Source: CAYRVF01 sp964427535
GTDB lineage: Bacteria; Chloroflexota; Ktedonobacteria; Ktedonobacterales; JADMIN01
Length of the DNA: 30,928 bases
Direction of reading: 5' to 3'
Assembly: GCA_964427535.1 (NCBI GenBank)
Contig: CAYRVF010000060.1
Span: forward strand, 1-30,928
A program made the position numbers and the translations under genes. Shown here piece by piece: positions 1 to 7,351 of the stretch. The notes under the pieces were generated by a model. That model did no database searches, was not told where the DNA came from, and worked only from the letters and a program-made list of their open reading frames with translations. The number at the start of each line of letters is the position of its first letter. The first letter of the stretch is position 1.

Positions 1-72
1 GGGGTGGCCGGATTCGAACCGGCGACCTCATGGTCCCAAACCATGCGCGCTGACCGACTGCGCTACACCCCG
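1..72 (-). tRNA. tRNA-Pro (anticodon TGG), 3' end cut by the window
   Basis: Read on the minus strand the segment folds as a cloverleaf. The acceptor strand begins CGGGGTG at 72 and would pair with CACCCC plus one G that lies outside the window. The D arm carries GCGC/GCGC with AGTCGGTCA in the loop. The anticodon stem CATGG/CCATG closes the loop TTTGGGA, which places TGG at the anticodon, so it reads CCA proline codons. The T arm has GGTTCGAATCC. The discriminator base and 3' end are missing only because the window starts here. Confidence 0.95.
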
Positions 73-151
73 AGTGGCTCATCCAGCAGTCAAGTATAGG
101 CCCGTCGCCGGCGAGACGTCAAGCAATCGACAGTACCGTGTGACCCCCACC

Positions 152-1477
152 CTATGCAGAAGGGAAGAAAGTCTGGTAGAGCAGCAGCGCGTTGAGCGCG
201 ACGATGACGACCGCGCAGCCGATGGCCAGTATGGTTGTGCTCGTGCGGTTGACGAGCGAGCCCATCACGTCATGCCGCCGCGTGAAGTAGATCAACGCGA
301 TGACCGGAATGGGCAGAATCAGGCTGAGAATCACTTGGCTGACGACCAGCGCCTGCGTCGCGTTTACGCCCAGCGCGACGATAACGATCGCGGGCGCCAT
401 CGTGATCAGCCGGCGCAGCCAGATAGGAATCGTGAAGCCGACGAAGCCCTGCATGATGACCTGCCCTGCCATCGTGCCCACGGTTGAGCTGGACAGCCCC
501 GACGCCAGCAGCGAGATGCCGAAGATCGCCGCCGCGGCCGACCCGAGTAATGGCGTCAGCGTCTTGTACGCCGACGGAATATCGGCGATGCCGGTGAAGC
601 CGTGCGCGTGGAAGGTCGCCGCGGCCATATAGAGCATTGCCATGTTGACCAGTCCGGCCAGCCCCATCGCGACGACCACATCAGGGATGCTGAAGCGGAA
701 AATGCGCTTCGCCTCGGCCTCGCTCCGTGGGATGATGCGGTTCTGGGTCAGCGAAGAGTGCAGGTAAATCACGTGCGGCATGATGGTCGCACCGATGATG
801 CCGACGGAGATGAGCACGCTGCCGGCGGGCAATTGCGGCACAACACTGTGAAAGGCGATCTGCCCCCACGCGGGGTGATCGAGGATCGTCTCCAGCACGT
901 AGCTTACCGCGATGACGCCGACGAGCGCCGAGATGACGGCTTCGAGCGGCCGCACGCCATGGCGCTCGAGCAGCAATATGGCGTACGTCGCAACGCCCGC
1001 CACCAGCGTCGCCAGCAGTAGCGGGATGTGCAGCAGCAGATACAGCCCGAGACTGGCGCCCAGGAATTCGGCGAGATCGGTCGCCATCGCGGCAACCTCT
1101 GAGCCCGCCCACATACCATAGACCACCGGCTTTGGGAAGAAATCGCGACACAGCTCGGCAAGGTTCTGTCCGGTGGCGATGCCCACCTTGGCAGAGAGCG
1201 TCTGGATGAGCATCGCCATCAGGTTGGCGATTACGATGACCCAGAGCAGGGTGTAGCCGAAGGCGCTGCCGCCCTGGATGTTCGTCGCGAAGTTGCCGGG
1301 ATCAATATAGGCGACACAGGCGATGAACGCCGGACCCAGAAACGGGAGGATCGCCTTCAGCCCACGGCGGCGGCCATCGAGCGCGGCGCGCGCGCCCGCG
1401 GTGAGCCCCACTTCTTCTGGGATGCTCCCCATTGGCACGCCGTCAGCCTGTTGGGCTGGCCGTGGATATGTCCTCAT
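152..1477 (-). CDS. mntH: NRAMP-family divalent metal (Mn2+) transporter MntH
   Basis: This 441-residue polytopic membrane protein belongs to the NRAMP family, which imports Mn2+ (and Fe2+) by proton-coupled symport. The TM1 motif DPGN lies at residues 59-62 and the TM6 motif MPHVIYLHSSL starts near 233; Asp59, Asn62 and Met233 correspond to the metal-binding residues of characterised NRAMPs. About eleven hydrophobic segments are visible and the length is normal. The ATG at 1477 has AGGGAG seven bases upstream. An internal ATG at 1432 is possible, but it has no better ribosome site and would only trim the hydrophilic N-terminus. The gene lies 39 bases downstream of mntR on the same strand, so the two are probably co-transcribed and Mn-repressed. 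Metal preference is inferred from this context. Confidence 0.95.
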   Translation of the reverse strand: MRTYPRPAQQADGVPMGSIPEEVGLTAGARAALDGRRRGLKAILPFLGPAFIACVAYIDPGNFATNIQGGSAFGYTLLWVIVIANLMAMLIQTLSAKVGIATGQNLAELCRDFFPKPVVYGMWAGSEVAAMATDLAEFLGASLGLYLLLHIPLLLATLVAGVATYAILLLERHGVRPLEAVISALVGVIAVSYVLETILDHPAWGQIAFHSVVPQLPAGSVLISVGIIGATIMPHVIYLHSSLTQNRIIPRSEAEAKRIFRFSIPDVVVAMGLAGLVNMAMLYMAAATFHAHGFTGIADIPSAYKTLTPLLGSAAAAIFGISLLASGLSSSTVGTMAGQVIMQGFVGFTIPIWLRRLITMAPAIVIVALGVNATQALVVSQVILSLILPIPVIALIYFTRRHDVMGSLVNRTSTTILAIGCAVVIVALNALLLYQTFFPSA

Positions 1478-1516
1478 GGCATTACTCCCTGTTTCATATT
1501 GACCGCAAATTCACAC

Positions 1517-2257
1517 TCAGGCGTCCTTGTCTGAGCGTGCTACCGCAATCTCTACCGCGCTCACGAGCACCTGTTTCGGCACCTCACCACCGACGGCGTG
1601 CCGTTCATCGCCAATACGAAGCGTGACGACGCCGCCGTACGGGGCGAGCTCCTCGACGACGACCGAGGCGCCGGGCACGAGGCCGAGCGTGGCCAGATAC
1701 CGCAGTAAGGCGGCATCGTCATCGTTGACGCGCCGCACCACTGCTGGTTGTCCCGGCGGAAGCGCCGCCAGCGGCATCAGCGGCTCGCTGCGCACCTCGC
1801 CCGACTTGCTCGGGATGGGATCGCCGTGCGGGTCCTCAGTGGGATGGCCGAGCAGGGCGTCGACACGGTCCTCGAAGTTCTCGGAGATGGCGTGCTCCAG
1901 GCGCTCGGCCTCGGCGTCCACTTCGTCCCAGCTATAGCCCAGGTGCCGCACGAGCCAGAGCTCGAGCAGACGGTGATGCCGCACCAGCTCCATCGCCGCG
2001 TCGCGTCCCTGTGGCGTCAGCTCGACCCCGCGGTAACGAGTGTGCGTGACGTAGCCTTGCTCCGCCAGCGCCTTGAAGAGCTGCGTCACGCTGGCATCGC
2101 TGAGCTGGCCGCTTGGCTCCTGCGCCTGCAGCCGCTCGCGCATCGCGGACGTCGAGACACGTTCGCCGCGCTCTTCGAGCTTGTAGATGTATTTCAGACA
2201 GTCCACTGCGCGCGGCGAGAGCTCGCGCAGCGGGACACGAACCGCATCACTGGTCAT
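1517..2257 (-). CDS. mntR: DtxR/MntR-family metal-dependent transcriptional regulator
   Basis: This 246-residue protein has the three-part DtxR layout. An N-terminal winged helix lies at roughly residues 10-75 (YIYKLEERGERVSTSAM, then a recognition-helix region SDASVTQLFKAL). A metal-binding and dimerisation domain follows at about 76-140 (RHHRLLELWL, a Glu/His-rich helix with ERLEHAISENFEDRV, and GHPTEDPHGDPIP). The C-terminal FeoA/SH3-like domain is at about 165-240. The family represses metal-uptake genes when loaded with Mn2+ or Fe2+. The ATG at 2257 is preceded by GGAAGG. It is first in the operon with mntH, and a perfect inverted repeat overlaps its own promoter, so autoregulation is likely. 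Assignment to Mn rather than Fe rests on the adjacent NRAMP gene. Confidence 0.93.
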   Translation of the reverse strand: MTSDAVRVPLRELSPRAVDCLKYIYKLEERGERVSTSAMRERLQAQEPSGQLSDASVTQLFKALAEQGYVTHTRYRGVELTPQGRDAAMELVRHHRLLELWLVRHLGYSWDEVDAEAERLEHAISENFEDRVDALLGHPTEDPHGDPIPSKSGEVRSEPLMPLAALPPGQPAVVRRVNDDDAALLRYLATLGLVPGASVVVEELAPYGGVVTLRIGDERHAVGGEVPKQVLVSAVEIAVARSDKDA

Positions 2258-2270
2258 CGGGGCCCTTCCA

Positions 2271-2319
2271 GTTTTTAGATGTCTAAAATCAGAATACCAT
2301 GTGCCTACGATTTGAGCAA
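2271..2319 (-). promoter_or_regulatory. mntR-mntH promoter with overlapping MntR-type operator
   Basis: On the minus strand TTGCTC (2314-2319) is followed after 17 bases by TATTCT (2291-2296), a good housekeeping promoter. Directly downstream, over the expected start point, is a perfect inverted repeat: TTTTAGA (2273-2279 on plus), TG, TCTAAAA (2282-2288). With one mismatch the symmetry extends to 2271-2290. Size, AT-rich ends and TTAG/CTAA half-sites resemble MntR and DtxR boxes. Repression by MntR is inferred. Confidence 0.8.
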
Positions 2320-2373
2320 GATATGCCTAAAGTTGTGTCGAGGGCAGGTCCACGTGCCAGCTCCCGCACCGTC

Positions 2374-2402
2374 TTGACGCTCCTTTGTCGAGTGCGTACA
2401 CT
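2374..2402 (+). promoter_or_regulatory. Promoter of the acyl-CoA synthetase gene
   Basis: TTGACG (2374-2379) is separated by 17 bases from TACACT (2397-2402), which gives a leader of about 65 bases before the ATG at 2474. It matches the housekeeping sigma consensus closely and points away from the mntR promoter, so the two genes are divergently transcribed. Confidence 0.7.
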
Positions 2403-2473
2403 GCGAGGCAACGCTGGCAAGCGTTGGGAATCCTCTTCGCGGCGTCATCCAGGGGCTCAGAGAGGAGCAGGTT

Positions 2474-4120
2474 ATGGCCGATTCTATCGTGACATCTCCA
2501 CAGACCGGGTCGATGGCAGGCACGTCGATCCATCGCTCGCCGTACAGCCATCCGGAGTTCTTCCGACCGCCACTCGTCTATCCCGATGTGCCCTTTCACG
2601 AGATGTTCGCACGCACCGTGATGCGCGTGCCCGAGCATGTCGCGGTCTACTGGCGCGATATGACGATCACCTATCGCGAGCTGTATGCGCTGGCGCGGTC
2701 GGCGGCGGTTGCGTTTCACGAGTTGGGGTTGCGCAAGGGTGACCGCATCTCCCTGATGATGTTGAACCGGCCCGAGTACGTGATCTCGTGGGCGGCGGCG
2801 AGCATGCTAGGCCTTATCGTGAGCCCGATGAATCCGTCGTACCGCGAGCGTGAGGTGGCCTATCAACTGGAGAACAGCGATGCCCGCGCGGTCGTGGTGC
2901 AGCGCGACCTGCTGCCGCTCGTGCTCGCCGCCCGCCCCCGCGCGCCAGAACTGCGCCACGTGCTCGTGACGGATAGCTCGCCCGACCCGTCTGACCCGCG
3001 CGTGATTCCGTTCGGGCAGCTTATCCGCTCGTACTCCCCCGAGCGCGTGCCCGTCGTCGACGTGCGCATGGACGACCTGCTCGCGTTGCCCTACTCCAGC
3101 GGCACGACCGGTCTGCCCAAAGGCGTGATGCTGACGCAGCGCAACATCGTCACGAACTTCACGCAGTTCATCGCCTCGGCGCATGTGACGGGGGATGACG
3201 TCTTCCTCGTCTTCCTGCCGATGTATCACATCTATGGTGTGGCGCTGATGGGTCAGGCGTTGTTCACGGGCGCTGCGCTCGTGCTGATGGAGCGGTTCGC
3301 CGCCGATGAGGCGCTCTCGCTCGTGCGCCGCCGGGGCGTGACGATCTTCCCGCTGGTGCCACCAGTGCTGAACGCGCTCGCCGCGATGCCGAATTTGAGC
3401 CGTGAGTTGTTCCCACGCGTCGACTATTTCCTGTGTGCCGCCGCGCCGATGGCCCCAGCGGTCGCGCGCCGGGTGATGGAGGCGACGGGCATCCGGGTGC
3501 AGCAGGCATATGGGATGACAGAAGCCTCGCCGCTCACCCACTACAACCCCGTCGATCCCGATTTCAACAAGTATGAGTCCGGCGGCATCCCCATCAGCGA
3601 CACCGAGCAGAAGGTCGTAGACCTCGACGGCAGCGGGCGTGAGCTCCCGCCAGGCGAGGTCGGCGAGATCTGCATCCGGGGGCCGCAGATCATGCGCGGC
3701 TACTGGAAGGCCGAGGCTGAGACGGCGCGCGTGCTGCGCGACGGGTGGTATCACTCGGGCGACGTCGGCTACATCGACGAGCAGGGCTACGTCTACATCG
3801 TCGACCGGGCGAAGGAGATGATCAAGAGCAAGGCCTTCCCCATCGCGCCCGCCGAGCTAGAGGCCGTGCTGTTGGAGCATCCCGCGGTGCGCGAGGCCGC
3901 CGTCATCGGCGTACCCGACGAGGAGGCCGGCGAGGTGCCCCGCGCGTTCGTCGTCGTGGACCCCAGCCAGCAAGTGACGGACGAGGTGCTGATGCTGTAC
4001 GTGAACACCCAGCTCGCGAAGTATAAGGCTATCCGCGAGGTGATCTTCATCGAGAGCATCCCCAAGACGGCTTCCGGCAAGATCCTGCGCCGCGAGCTGA
4101 AGGAGCGGAGCGGAACCTAA
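2474..4120 (+). CDS. AMP-binding acyl-CoA synthetase (long-chain fatty acid / 4-coumarate-CoA ligase type)
   Basis: This 548-residue enzyme of the ANL superfamily activates a carboxylic acid with ATP to an acyl-adenylate and then transfers it to coenzyme A. Core motifs appear in order: the phosphate loop YSSGTTGLPKGVML near residues 207-220, YGMTEAS near 346, YHSGDVGYID near 426 with the hinge segment VDRAKEMIK after it, and the catalytic-lysine motif PKTASGKILRREL near 530-543. Length and layout match complete FadD/4CL-like ligases. The ATG at 2474 has GAGAGGAG just upstream. Substrate chain length or aromaticity cannot be read from the sequence. It stands alone between divergent mntR and convergent glycerate kinase, with no beta-oxidation genes beside it. 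Confidence 0.92.
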   Translation: MADSIVTSPQTGSMAGTSIHRSPYSHPEFFRPPLVYPDVPFHEMFARTVMRVPEHVAVYWRDMTITYRELYALARSAAVAFHELGLRKGDRISLMMLNRPEYVISWAAASMLGLIVSPMNPSYREREVAYQLENSDARAVVVQRDLLPLVLAARPRAPELRHVLVTDSSPDPSDPRVIPFGQLIRSYSPERVPVVDVRMDDLLALPYSSGTTGLPKGVMLTQRNIVTNFTQFIASAHVTGDDVFLVFLPMYHIYGVALMGQALFTGAALVLMERFAADEALSLVRRRGVTIFPLVPPVLNALAAMPNLSRELFPRVDYFLCAAAPMAPAVARRVMEATGIRVQQAYGMTEASPLTHYNPVDPDFNKYESGGIPISDTEQKVVDLDGSGRELPPGEVGEICIRGPQIMRGYWKAEAETARVLRDGWYHSGDVGYIDEQGYVYIVDRAKEMIKSKAFPIAPAELEAVLLEHPAVREAAVIGVPDEEAGEVPRAFVVVDPSQQVTDEVLMLYVNTQLAKYKAIREVIFIESIPKTASGKILRRELKERSGT

Positions 4121-4180
4121 TCCCCCGACTCCTTCCCTCCAAGAGAACGGGCAATAGGGCTGGCGAGGGTGAGGCCCTGA

Positions 4181-5356
4181 TTACGAGACCGCCGGCGGGT
4201 GTGTCGTTCTGGCTAGCATCTCGCCGGTGAGAACAAGCTGGAGCGCGCGCGCCGTCGCCTTTGTTGTCAGCTCGGCGGCGCGTTGCATGCTCTCGTCGAG
4301 CGTCATTGGGCCGTCTGGCAGGGGGATGGCGGCGTCGATGCCGAGCGCGGCGAGCGCTTCGTCGTCGATGGCGAGCGAGCCTGCCAGTGCGATGACCCGT
4401 GCGCCTTGCCGCCGTGCCGCCTCGGCGACAGCTCCCACCGACTTGCCGAACGCGGTCTGCGCGTCGAGCCGCCCTTCAGCCGTAATCACGAGATCCGCGT
4501 CGCGTATCCGCTCATCGAACTTGAGCGCGTCGAAGACGAGACGCGCGCCAGGGAGCAATTCCGCGTGGGCGAAAGCCATCAGCCCGGCACCGAGTCCGCC
4601 CGCCGCGCCCGCGCCGGGTGTCGCCTCGACGTCGATGCCGATGTCGTGCCGGATGCGCTCCGCGAAGGTGGCCAGCGCGTCGTCGAGCTCGGCGACGATC
4701 GCTGGCGTGGCGCCCTTCTGTGGGCCATAGACTGCCGAGGCTCCCTCGGGTCCGGTGAGGGGGTTGGTGACATCGCAGGCGACGCGTACGGTAGTCGCCG
4801 CGAGACGGCGGTCGAGCCCTGACGCGTCGATAGAGCGCAAGCGCGCAAGGGCTGCTCCGCCGAATGGCAGCTCGTGTCCTTCTTCGTCGAGGAATCGGAC
4901 GCCGAGCGCCTGCGCCATGCCCGCGCCGCCGTCGTTCGTGGCGCTGCCGCCGATGCCGATGAGGATGCTCGTGCAGCCCGCGTCCAGTGCGGCACGAATC
5001 AGCTCTCCGGTGCCGTAGGTGGTCGTGACGCGCGGTTCACGCCTGGCGGGCGGGACGAGCGGCAGACCTGACGCGGCGGCCATCTCGATCACAGCGGTGC
5101 CCGCGTTCGTGCCGCCGAGGATGCCATACTCCGCCCGCACCGGCTCGCCGAGTGGCCCGGTGACGGTCGCGGTGCGGAGCTCTCCGCCTGTCACCGCGAC
5201 AAGCGCGCGAACGGTCCCCTCACCCCCGTCGGCCACTGGAATGACACTCACCTGGGCGTCAGGCAGTACGCCACGCACACCCGCGTGCATCGCCTCGCCG
5301 ACGTGCCGCGCATCCAGACTCCCCTTGAGCGATTGCGGCGCGAGCACTATTCGCAT
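4181..5356 (-). CDS. glxK: Glycerate kinase (GlxK/GarK family)
   Basis: This 391-residue enzyme of glycerate kinase type 1 phosphorylates D-glycerate with ATP and feeds photorespiratory, glyoxylate or serine-derived glycerate into glycolysis. Typical family segments are visible: MRIVLAPQSLKGSL at the N-terminus, PVADGGEGTV, the glycine-rich GIGGSATNDGGAGMAQALG, CDVTNPLTGP, and near the C-terminus ITAEGRLDAQTAFGKS. The start at 5356 is chosen over an in-frame ATG at 5440 because GGAGGG sits five bases upstream, the family begins exactly there, and the longer form would overlap the upstream gene by 31 bases. It is the last gene of a probable leftward group with 53 bases to the gene before it. 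The product phosphate position (2- or 3-phosphoglycerate) is not decided by sequence. Confidence 0.92.
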   Translation of the reverse strand: MRIVLAPQSLKGSLDARHVGEAMHAGVRGVLPDAQVSVIPVADGGEGTVRALVAVTGGELRTATVTGPLGEPVRAEYGILGGTNAGTAVIEMAAASGLPLVPPARREPRVTTTYGTGELIRAALDAGCTSILIGIGGSATNDGGAGMAQALGVRFLDEEGHELPFGGAALARLRSIDASGLDRRLAATTVRVACDVTNPLTGPEGASAVYGPQKGATPAIVAELDDALATFAERIRHDIGIDVEATPGAGAAGGLGAGLMAFAHAELLPGARLVFDALKFDERIRDADLVITAEGRLDAQTAFGKSVGAVAEAARRQGARVIALAGSLAIDDEALAALGIDAAIPLPDGPMTLDESMQRAAELTTKATARALQLVLTGEMLARTTHPPAVS

Positions 5357-5409
5357 GCGGCCCTCCACGACGCTGTGGATACTCCGGACGGACGTGTTCT
5401 CGCCGTCGC

Positions 5410-5760
5410 TCAACCGGCGTGCGGCTCTAGGCGCGGCCACACGCGCCCTGCGACATCTTTGATGGCGGTCAGCGCCAGATCGTAGCCCGCGACCTGTCCC
5501 GAGAGGTACATCACCTCGGGGCCTTCTTGCTGCTCCTGCCAGGATGCGAGCGCCTGTTCCCGATCGCCGACCACGCGGCGCCAGAAGGTGAAGGTGTCGT
5601 CGCTCTCAGGCTGATCGGCGAGCGCGGCGGCGACGGTTGCCAGCACCTGCGCCTGCCCCTGCCACTTGAGCTGATTGGCGTATGTGTCGGCCATCTGGGC
5701 CTCGTGTCGCGCGCTCGTCGCCCAATAGCGCAGTTGTGCGATTGTCTGCTGACGGTCCAT
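5410..5760 (-). CDS. Hypothetical protein, 116 residues, soluble and helical
   Basis: I do not recognise the family. The protein is Gln/Ala-rich and predicted helical, starting MDRQQTIAQLRYWATSARHE, without a signal peptide, membrane segment or cysteine pair. The ATG at 5760 follows an AGAGGG ribosome site, and codon use matches the neighbours, so it is probably real. It lies between a glutaredoxin-like gene 76 bases upstream and glycerate kinase 53 bases downstream on the same strand, which suggests co-transcription but gives no clear function. Confidence 0.7.
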   Translation of the reverse strand: MDRQQTIAQLRYWATSARHEAQMADTYANQLKWQGQAQVLATVAAALADQPESDDTFTFWRRVVGDREQALASWQEQQEGPEVMYLSGQVAGYDLALTAIKDVAGRVWPRLEPHAG

Positions 5761-5836
5761 GTATCCCTCTTCGCCTTCTCAAACTGCCCCGCTGGTCTCT
5801 TCGCCATGCGCCGCCCAGGACATGCCAGGCGCTCCG

Positions 5837-6070
5837 CTACGGCATCAGGTCAAACACCTCGGCCGCTTCGATGCGCCCTTCGAGCCGCTCGACGCCGTCC
5901 ACCGCGATGACGGGGATGCGATAGCGGTACCGCTCGAAGAGCGCGTCGTCACGCCGGATATCGACTTCGCGTAACTCGAACTCGTGTCGCGTCGCGAGCT
6001 CTTCCAGGTGCTCGCGCGCCTGGTCGCAGAGGTGGCAGCCTGCCTTCATATAGAGCGTAATTACCTGCAC
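5837..6070 (-). CDS. Glutaredoxin-like thiol-disulfide protein
   Basis: This short thioredoxin-fold protein of about 77 residues has the redox motif CHLC early (VQVITLYMKAGCHLCDQA), a cis-proline segment RIPVIAV, and a C-terminal acidic helix. These are the features of the small glutaredoxin-like (DUF836-type) family, which reduces or exchanges disulfides in the cytoplasm. The open frame extends to a TTG at 6157, but that codon overlaps the -35 element of the likely promoter. The GTG at 6070 starts the protein where the family begins, although its ribosome site is weak. It heads the leftward group with the 116-residue protein and glycerate kinase. Confidence 0.8.
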   Translation of the reverse strand: MQVITLYMKAGCHLCDQAREHLEELATRHEFELREVDIRRDDALFERYRYRIPVIAVDGVERLEGRIEAAEVFDLMP

Positions 6071-6128
6071 GGGAGTGTCTCGTCTGACGGTAACGTCGCG
6101 GATGGTCTCCGGACAGTGTCTTTCTGGG

Positions 6129-6157
6129 ATGGTAGCATAGCGACAGCGTCCCAGCAA
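6129..6157 (-). promoter_or_regulatory. Promoter of the glutaredoxin-hypothetical-glycerate kinase group
   Basis: On the minus strand TTGCTG (6152-6157) is 17 bases from TACCAT (6129-6134), and TGC precedes the -10, giving an extended -10 element. Transcription would start near 6122, which supports the downstream GTG start at 6070 for the first gene. Confidence 0.5.
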
Positions 6158-6210
6158 GCTCAGTGCCTAGCGAGAGAAAACGCTGACCGACGCACCTCTC
6201 TGAGATGAGG

Positions 6211-6232
6211 ACTGGGGACCTCTGTCCCCAGT
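6211..6232. other. Perfect 9-bp hairpin in intergenic DNA
   Basis: ACTGGGGAC (6211-6219) and GTCCCCAGT (6224-6232) are exact reverse complements around a CTCT loop. It lacks a following T run, so it is not a canonical terminator on either strand. It belongs to the 412-base gene-free stretch 6071-6483, in which only this hairpin, the one at 6276-6301, the palindrome at 6366-6393 and two candidate promoters are visible. Confidence 0.6.
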
Positions 6233-6275
6233 TGCGGGCTTTCCCTGTCCGATTGGGATGGGGCGCGAAAGAATA

Positions 6276-6301
6276 GTTCTCCGAAGGAAAAACCGGAGAA
6301 C
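6276..6301. other. Perfect 8-bp hairpin with A-rich loop
   Basis: GTTCTCCG (6276-6283) and CGGAGAAC (6294-6301) are exact reverse complements around the ten-base loop AAGGAAAAAC. Lying 44 bases after another perfect hairpin, it could be part of a small RNA or of a leader. No known RNA family was recognised. Confidence 0.5.
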
Positions 6302-6365
6302 CGCACGGCCCGCCCTATCACCGCGACGTCTCTCGGCTGCACCAGTTAACTTAGATGGGGTACCA

Positions 6366-6393
6366 TACGTAGTATGTAGGTAGTATCTACGTA
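6366..6393. promoter_or_regulatory. Nested palindrome and direct repeat overlapping a candidate promoter
   Basis: TACGTAG (6366-6372) and CTACGTA (6387-6393) form a perfect 7-bp inverted repeat. Between and overlapping them, GTAGTAT occurs twice, spaced 11 bases, about one helical turn. A candidate promoter for the downstream gene, TTAACT then 18 bases then TAGTAT, runs into this element. It looks like a repressor operator, but the regulator is unknown. Confidence 0.5.
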
Positions 6394-6483
6394 AGAGTAC
6401 GCAGTGACTGGCAACGAGGCCGCCGGAGCGAAGAGGCGTCACTATCCATGCGGGTGCAGTTATTGCCCGCGCGGGGGAATTAT

Positions 6484-6933
6484 ATGACTGAGCACACAGA
6501 TGATGCCTTCGATCGAGAGGCGACACCTCAGAATCCTAACGATTTCGAGGTAGATCAACAGGCCCAAACGCCGGACGACGAGGCTCAACAGCCAGCGGAG
6601 CCGGACGGCGAGGGCAATGAAGGGCGACGGGCGCGCTCGACCACATCAGGCGGACGCAAGCGGCGCAAGGTGCCAGCGTCTTCTGGCGCGGAGGCAACTG
6701 AGCAGGCGCTGCAACTGCCACGCGACGAGCACGAAGACTCCGAGGAGTCCGAGGAGGACCTTGACGAGCTCGAAGCCCAGGGATTCACACGATCTGAGGC
6801 CCTGCGCCTCATTCATGTATCGGACCGCATCTCTCACTCCAGTGAGGCGCGCGAGGCGGAGGCGGTGCTGCGCCGGCTGCGTTTCCAGCGGTGGCTGCTC
6901 GAGCGCGGTTTGCTCGACGAGTTTTCCGCATGA
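6484..6933 (+). CDS. Hypothetical acidic protein with helical C-terminal domain
   Basis: This 149-residue cytoplasmic protein is in two parts. Residues 1 to about 90 are low-complexity and rich in Glu, Asp, Gln and Arg, with no hydrophobic core, and are probably disordered. The last 60 residues form a compact amphipathic helical segment (ELEAQGFTRSEALRLIHVSD, then RRLRFQRWLLERGLLDEF). I recognise no catalytic motif. The start at 6484 is preferred over the upstream ATG at 6448 because a G-rich site (GGGGGAA) lies six bases before it. It stands alone, is preceded by the 6366-6393 palindrome and followed by a strong hairpin at 6989-7018. A protein-protein or nucleic-acid adaptor is possible, but that is only a guess. 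Confidence 0.75.
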   Translation: MTEHTDDAFDREATPQNPNDFEVDQQAQTPDDEAQQPAEPDGEGNEGRRARSTTSGGRKRRKVPASSGAEATEQALQLPRDEHEDSEESEEDLDELEAQGFTRSEALRLIHVSDRISHSSEAREAEAVLRRLRFQRWLLERGLLDEFSA

Positions 6934-6988
6934 GAGTTCGCGCCACATCGAGAGGCCGGACGGTACTTCTCTGATTGTCCACAACGAC

Positions 6989-7018
6989 ACGAGCCACCCG
7001 AGAAATTGGGTGGCTCGT
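6989..7018 (+). terminator. Strong terminator-like hairpin after the acidic protein gene
   Basis: ACGAGCCACCC (6989-6999) and GGGTGGCTCGT (7008-7018) pair perfectly over 11 bp with an 8-base loop. There is only a weak pyrimidine tail afterwards (CGTCGTCTATCT). It could also serve the leftward gene ending at 7112. Confidence 0.65.
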
Positions 7019-7111
7019 CGTCTATCTGGAATATGCCGTGCGGAGAAAGAACCGATAAGTGCGTTACATGTCGACGTATGCCCTGACGGGCCCACTGAAC
7101 ATTGCAGCTGA

Positions 7112-7351
7112 CTACGCCGAGACCCGCATCGCTGCGAGCCGGGCTTCCGCGCGCGCGATCGCCGCCGCCGGGGCGTTCACAGGCTGGGCCTTGCCGATGT
7201 ACCCTGAGCGGAGCTTCGTGCCTTCACGCCAGTAGGCATACCAGTAGGGGCCGTGCCCCGGTCCACGTTTGCACGTGCCGCACGTGGGCTTGCCACACTT
7301 ACGGTACTGGAGTTGGTACGTGATGTGCAGGTCCGCTGGCAACTTTGCCAC
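7112..7351 (-). CDS. Small DUF6788-like protein with a three-cysteine motif
   Basis: This 79-residue protein contains QYRKCGKPTCGTCKRGPGHG followed by PYWYAYWREGTKLRSGYIG. The pattern of a basic three-cysteine knuckle, GHGPY, and then an aromatic segment with WREG and a Lys/Arg pair, is the one I associate with the DUF6788 family, often found near transposases or in short proteins and suspected to bind nucleic acid. The open frame continues far upstream, but only the region from the GTG at 7351 looks like protein, and GAGGAGG lies nine bases before that codon. No transposase or terminal repeats are visible nearby. An Ala/Arg-rich tail forms the C-terminus. The family assignment is from memory. 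Confidence 0.65.
   Translation of the reverse strand: MAKLPADLHITYQLQYRKCGKPTCGTCKRGPGHGPYWYAYWREGTKLRSGYIGKAQPVNAPAAAIARAEARLAAMRVSA

Noticed and set aside
2807..3754. Minus-strand 315-residue frame inside the acyl-CoA synthetase gene
   Set aside because: Antisense shadow; composition unlike protein and no start signal.
5357..5440. Longer N-terminus for glycerate kinase
   Set aside because: The additional 28 residues overlap the upstream gene, are not family-like, and have a poorer ribosome site than the start at 5356.
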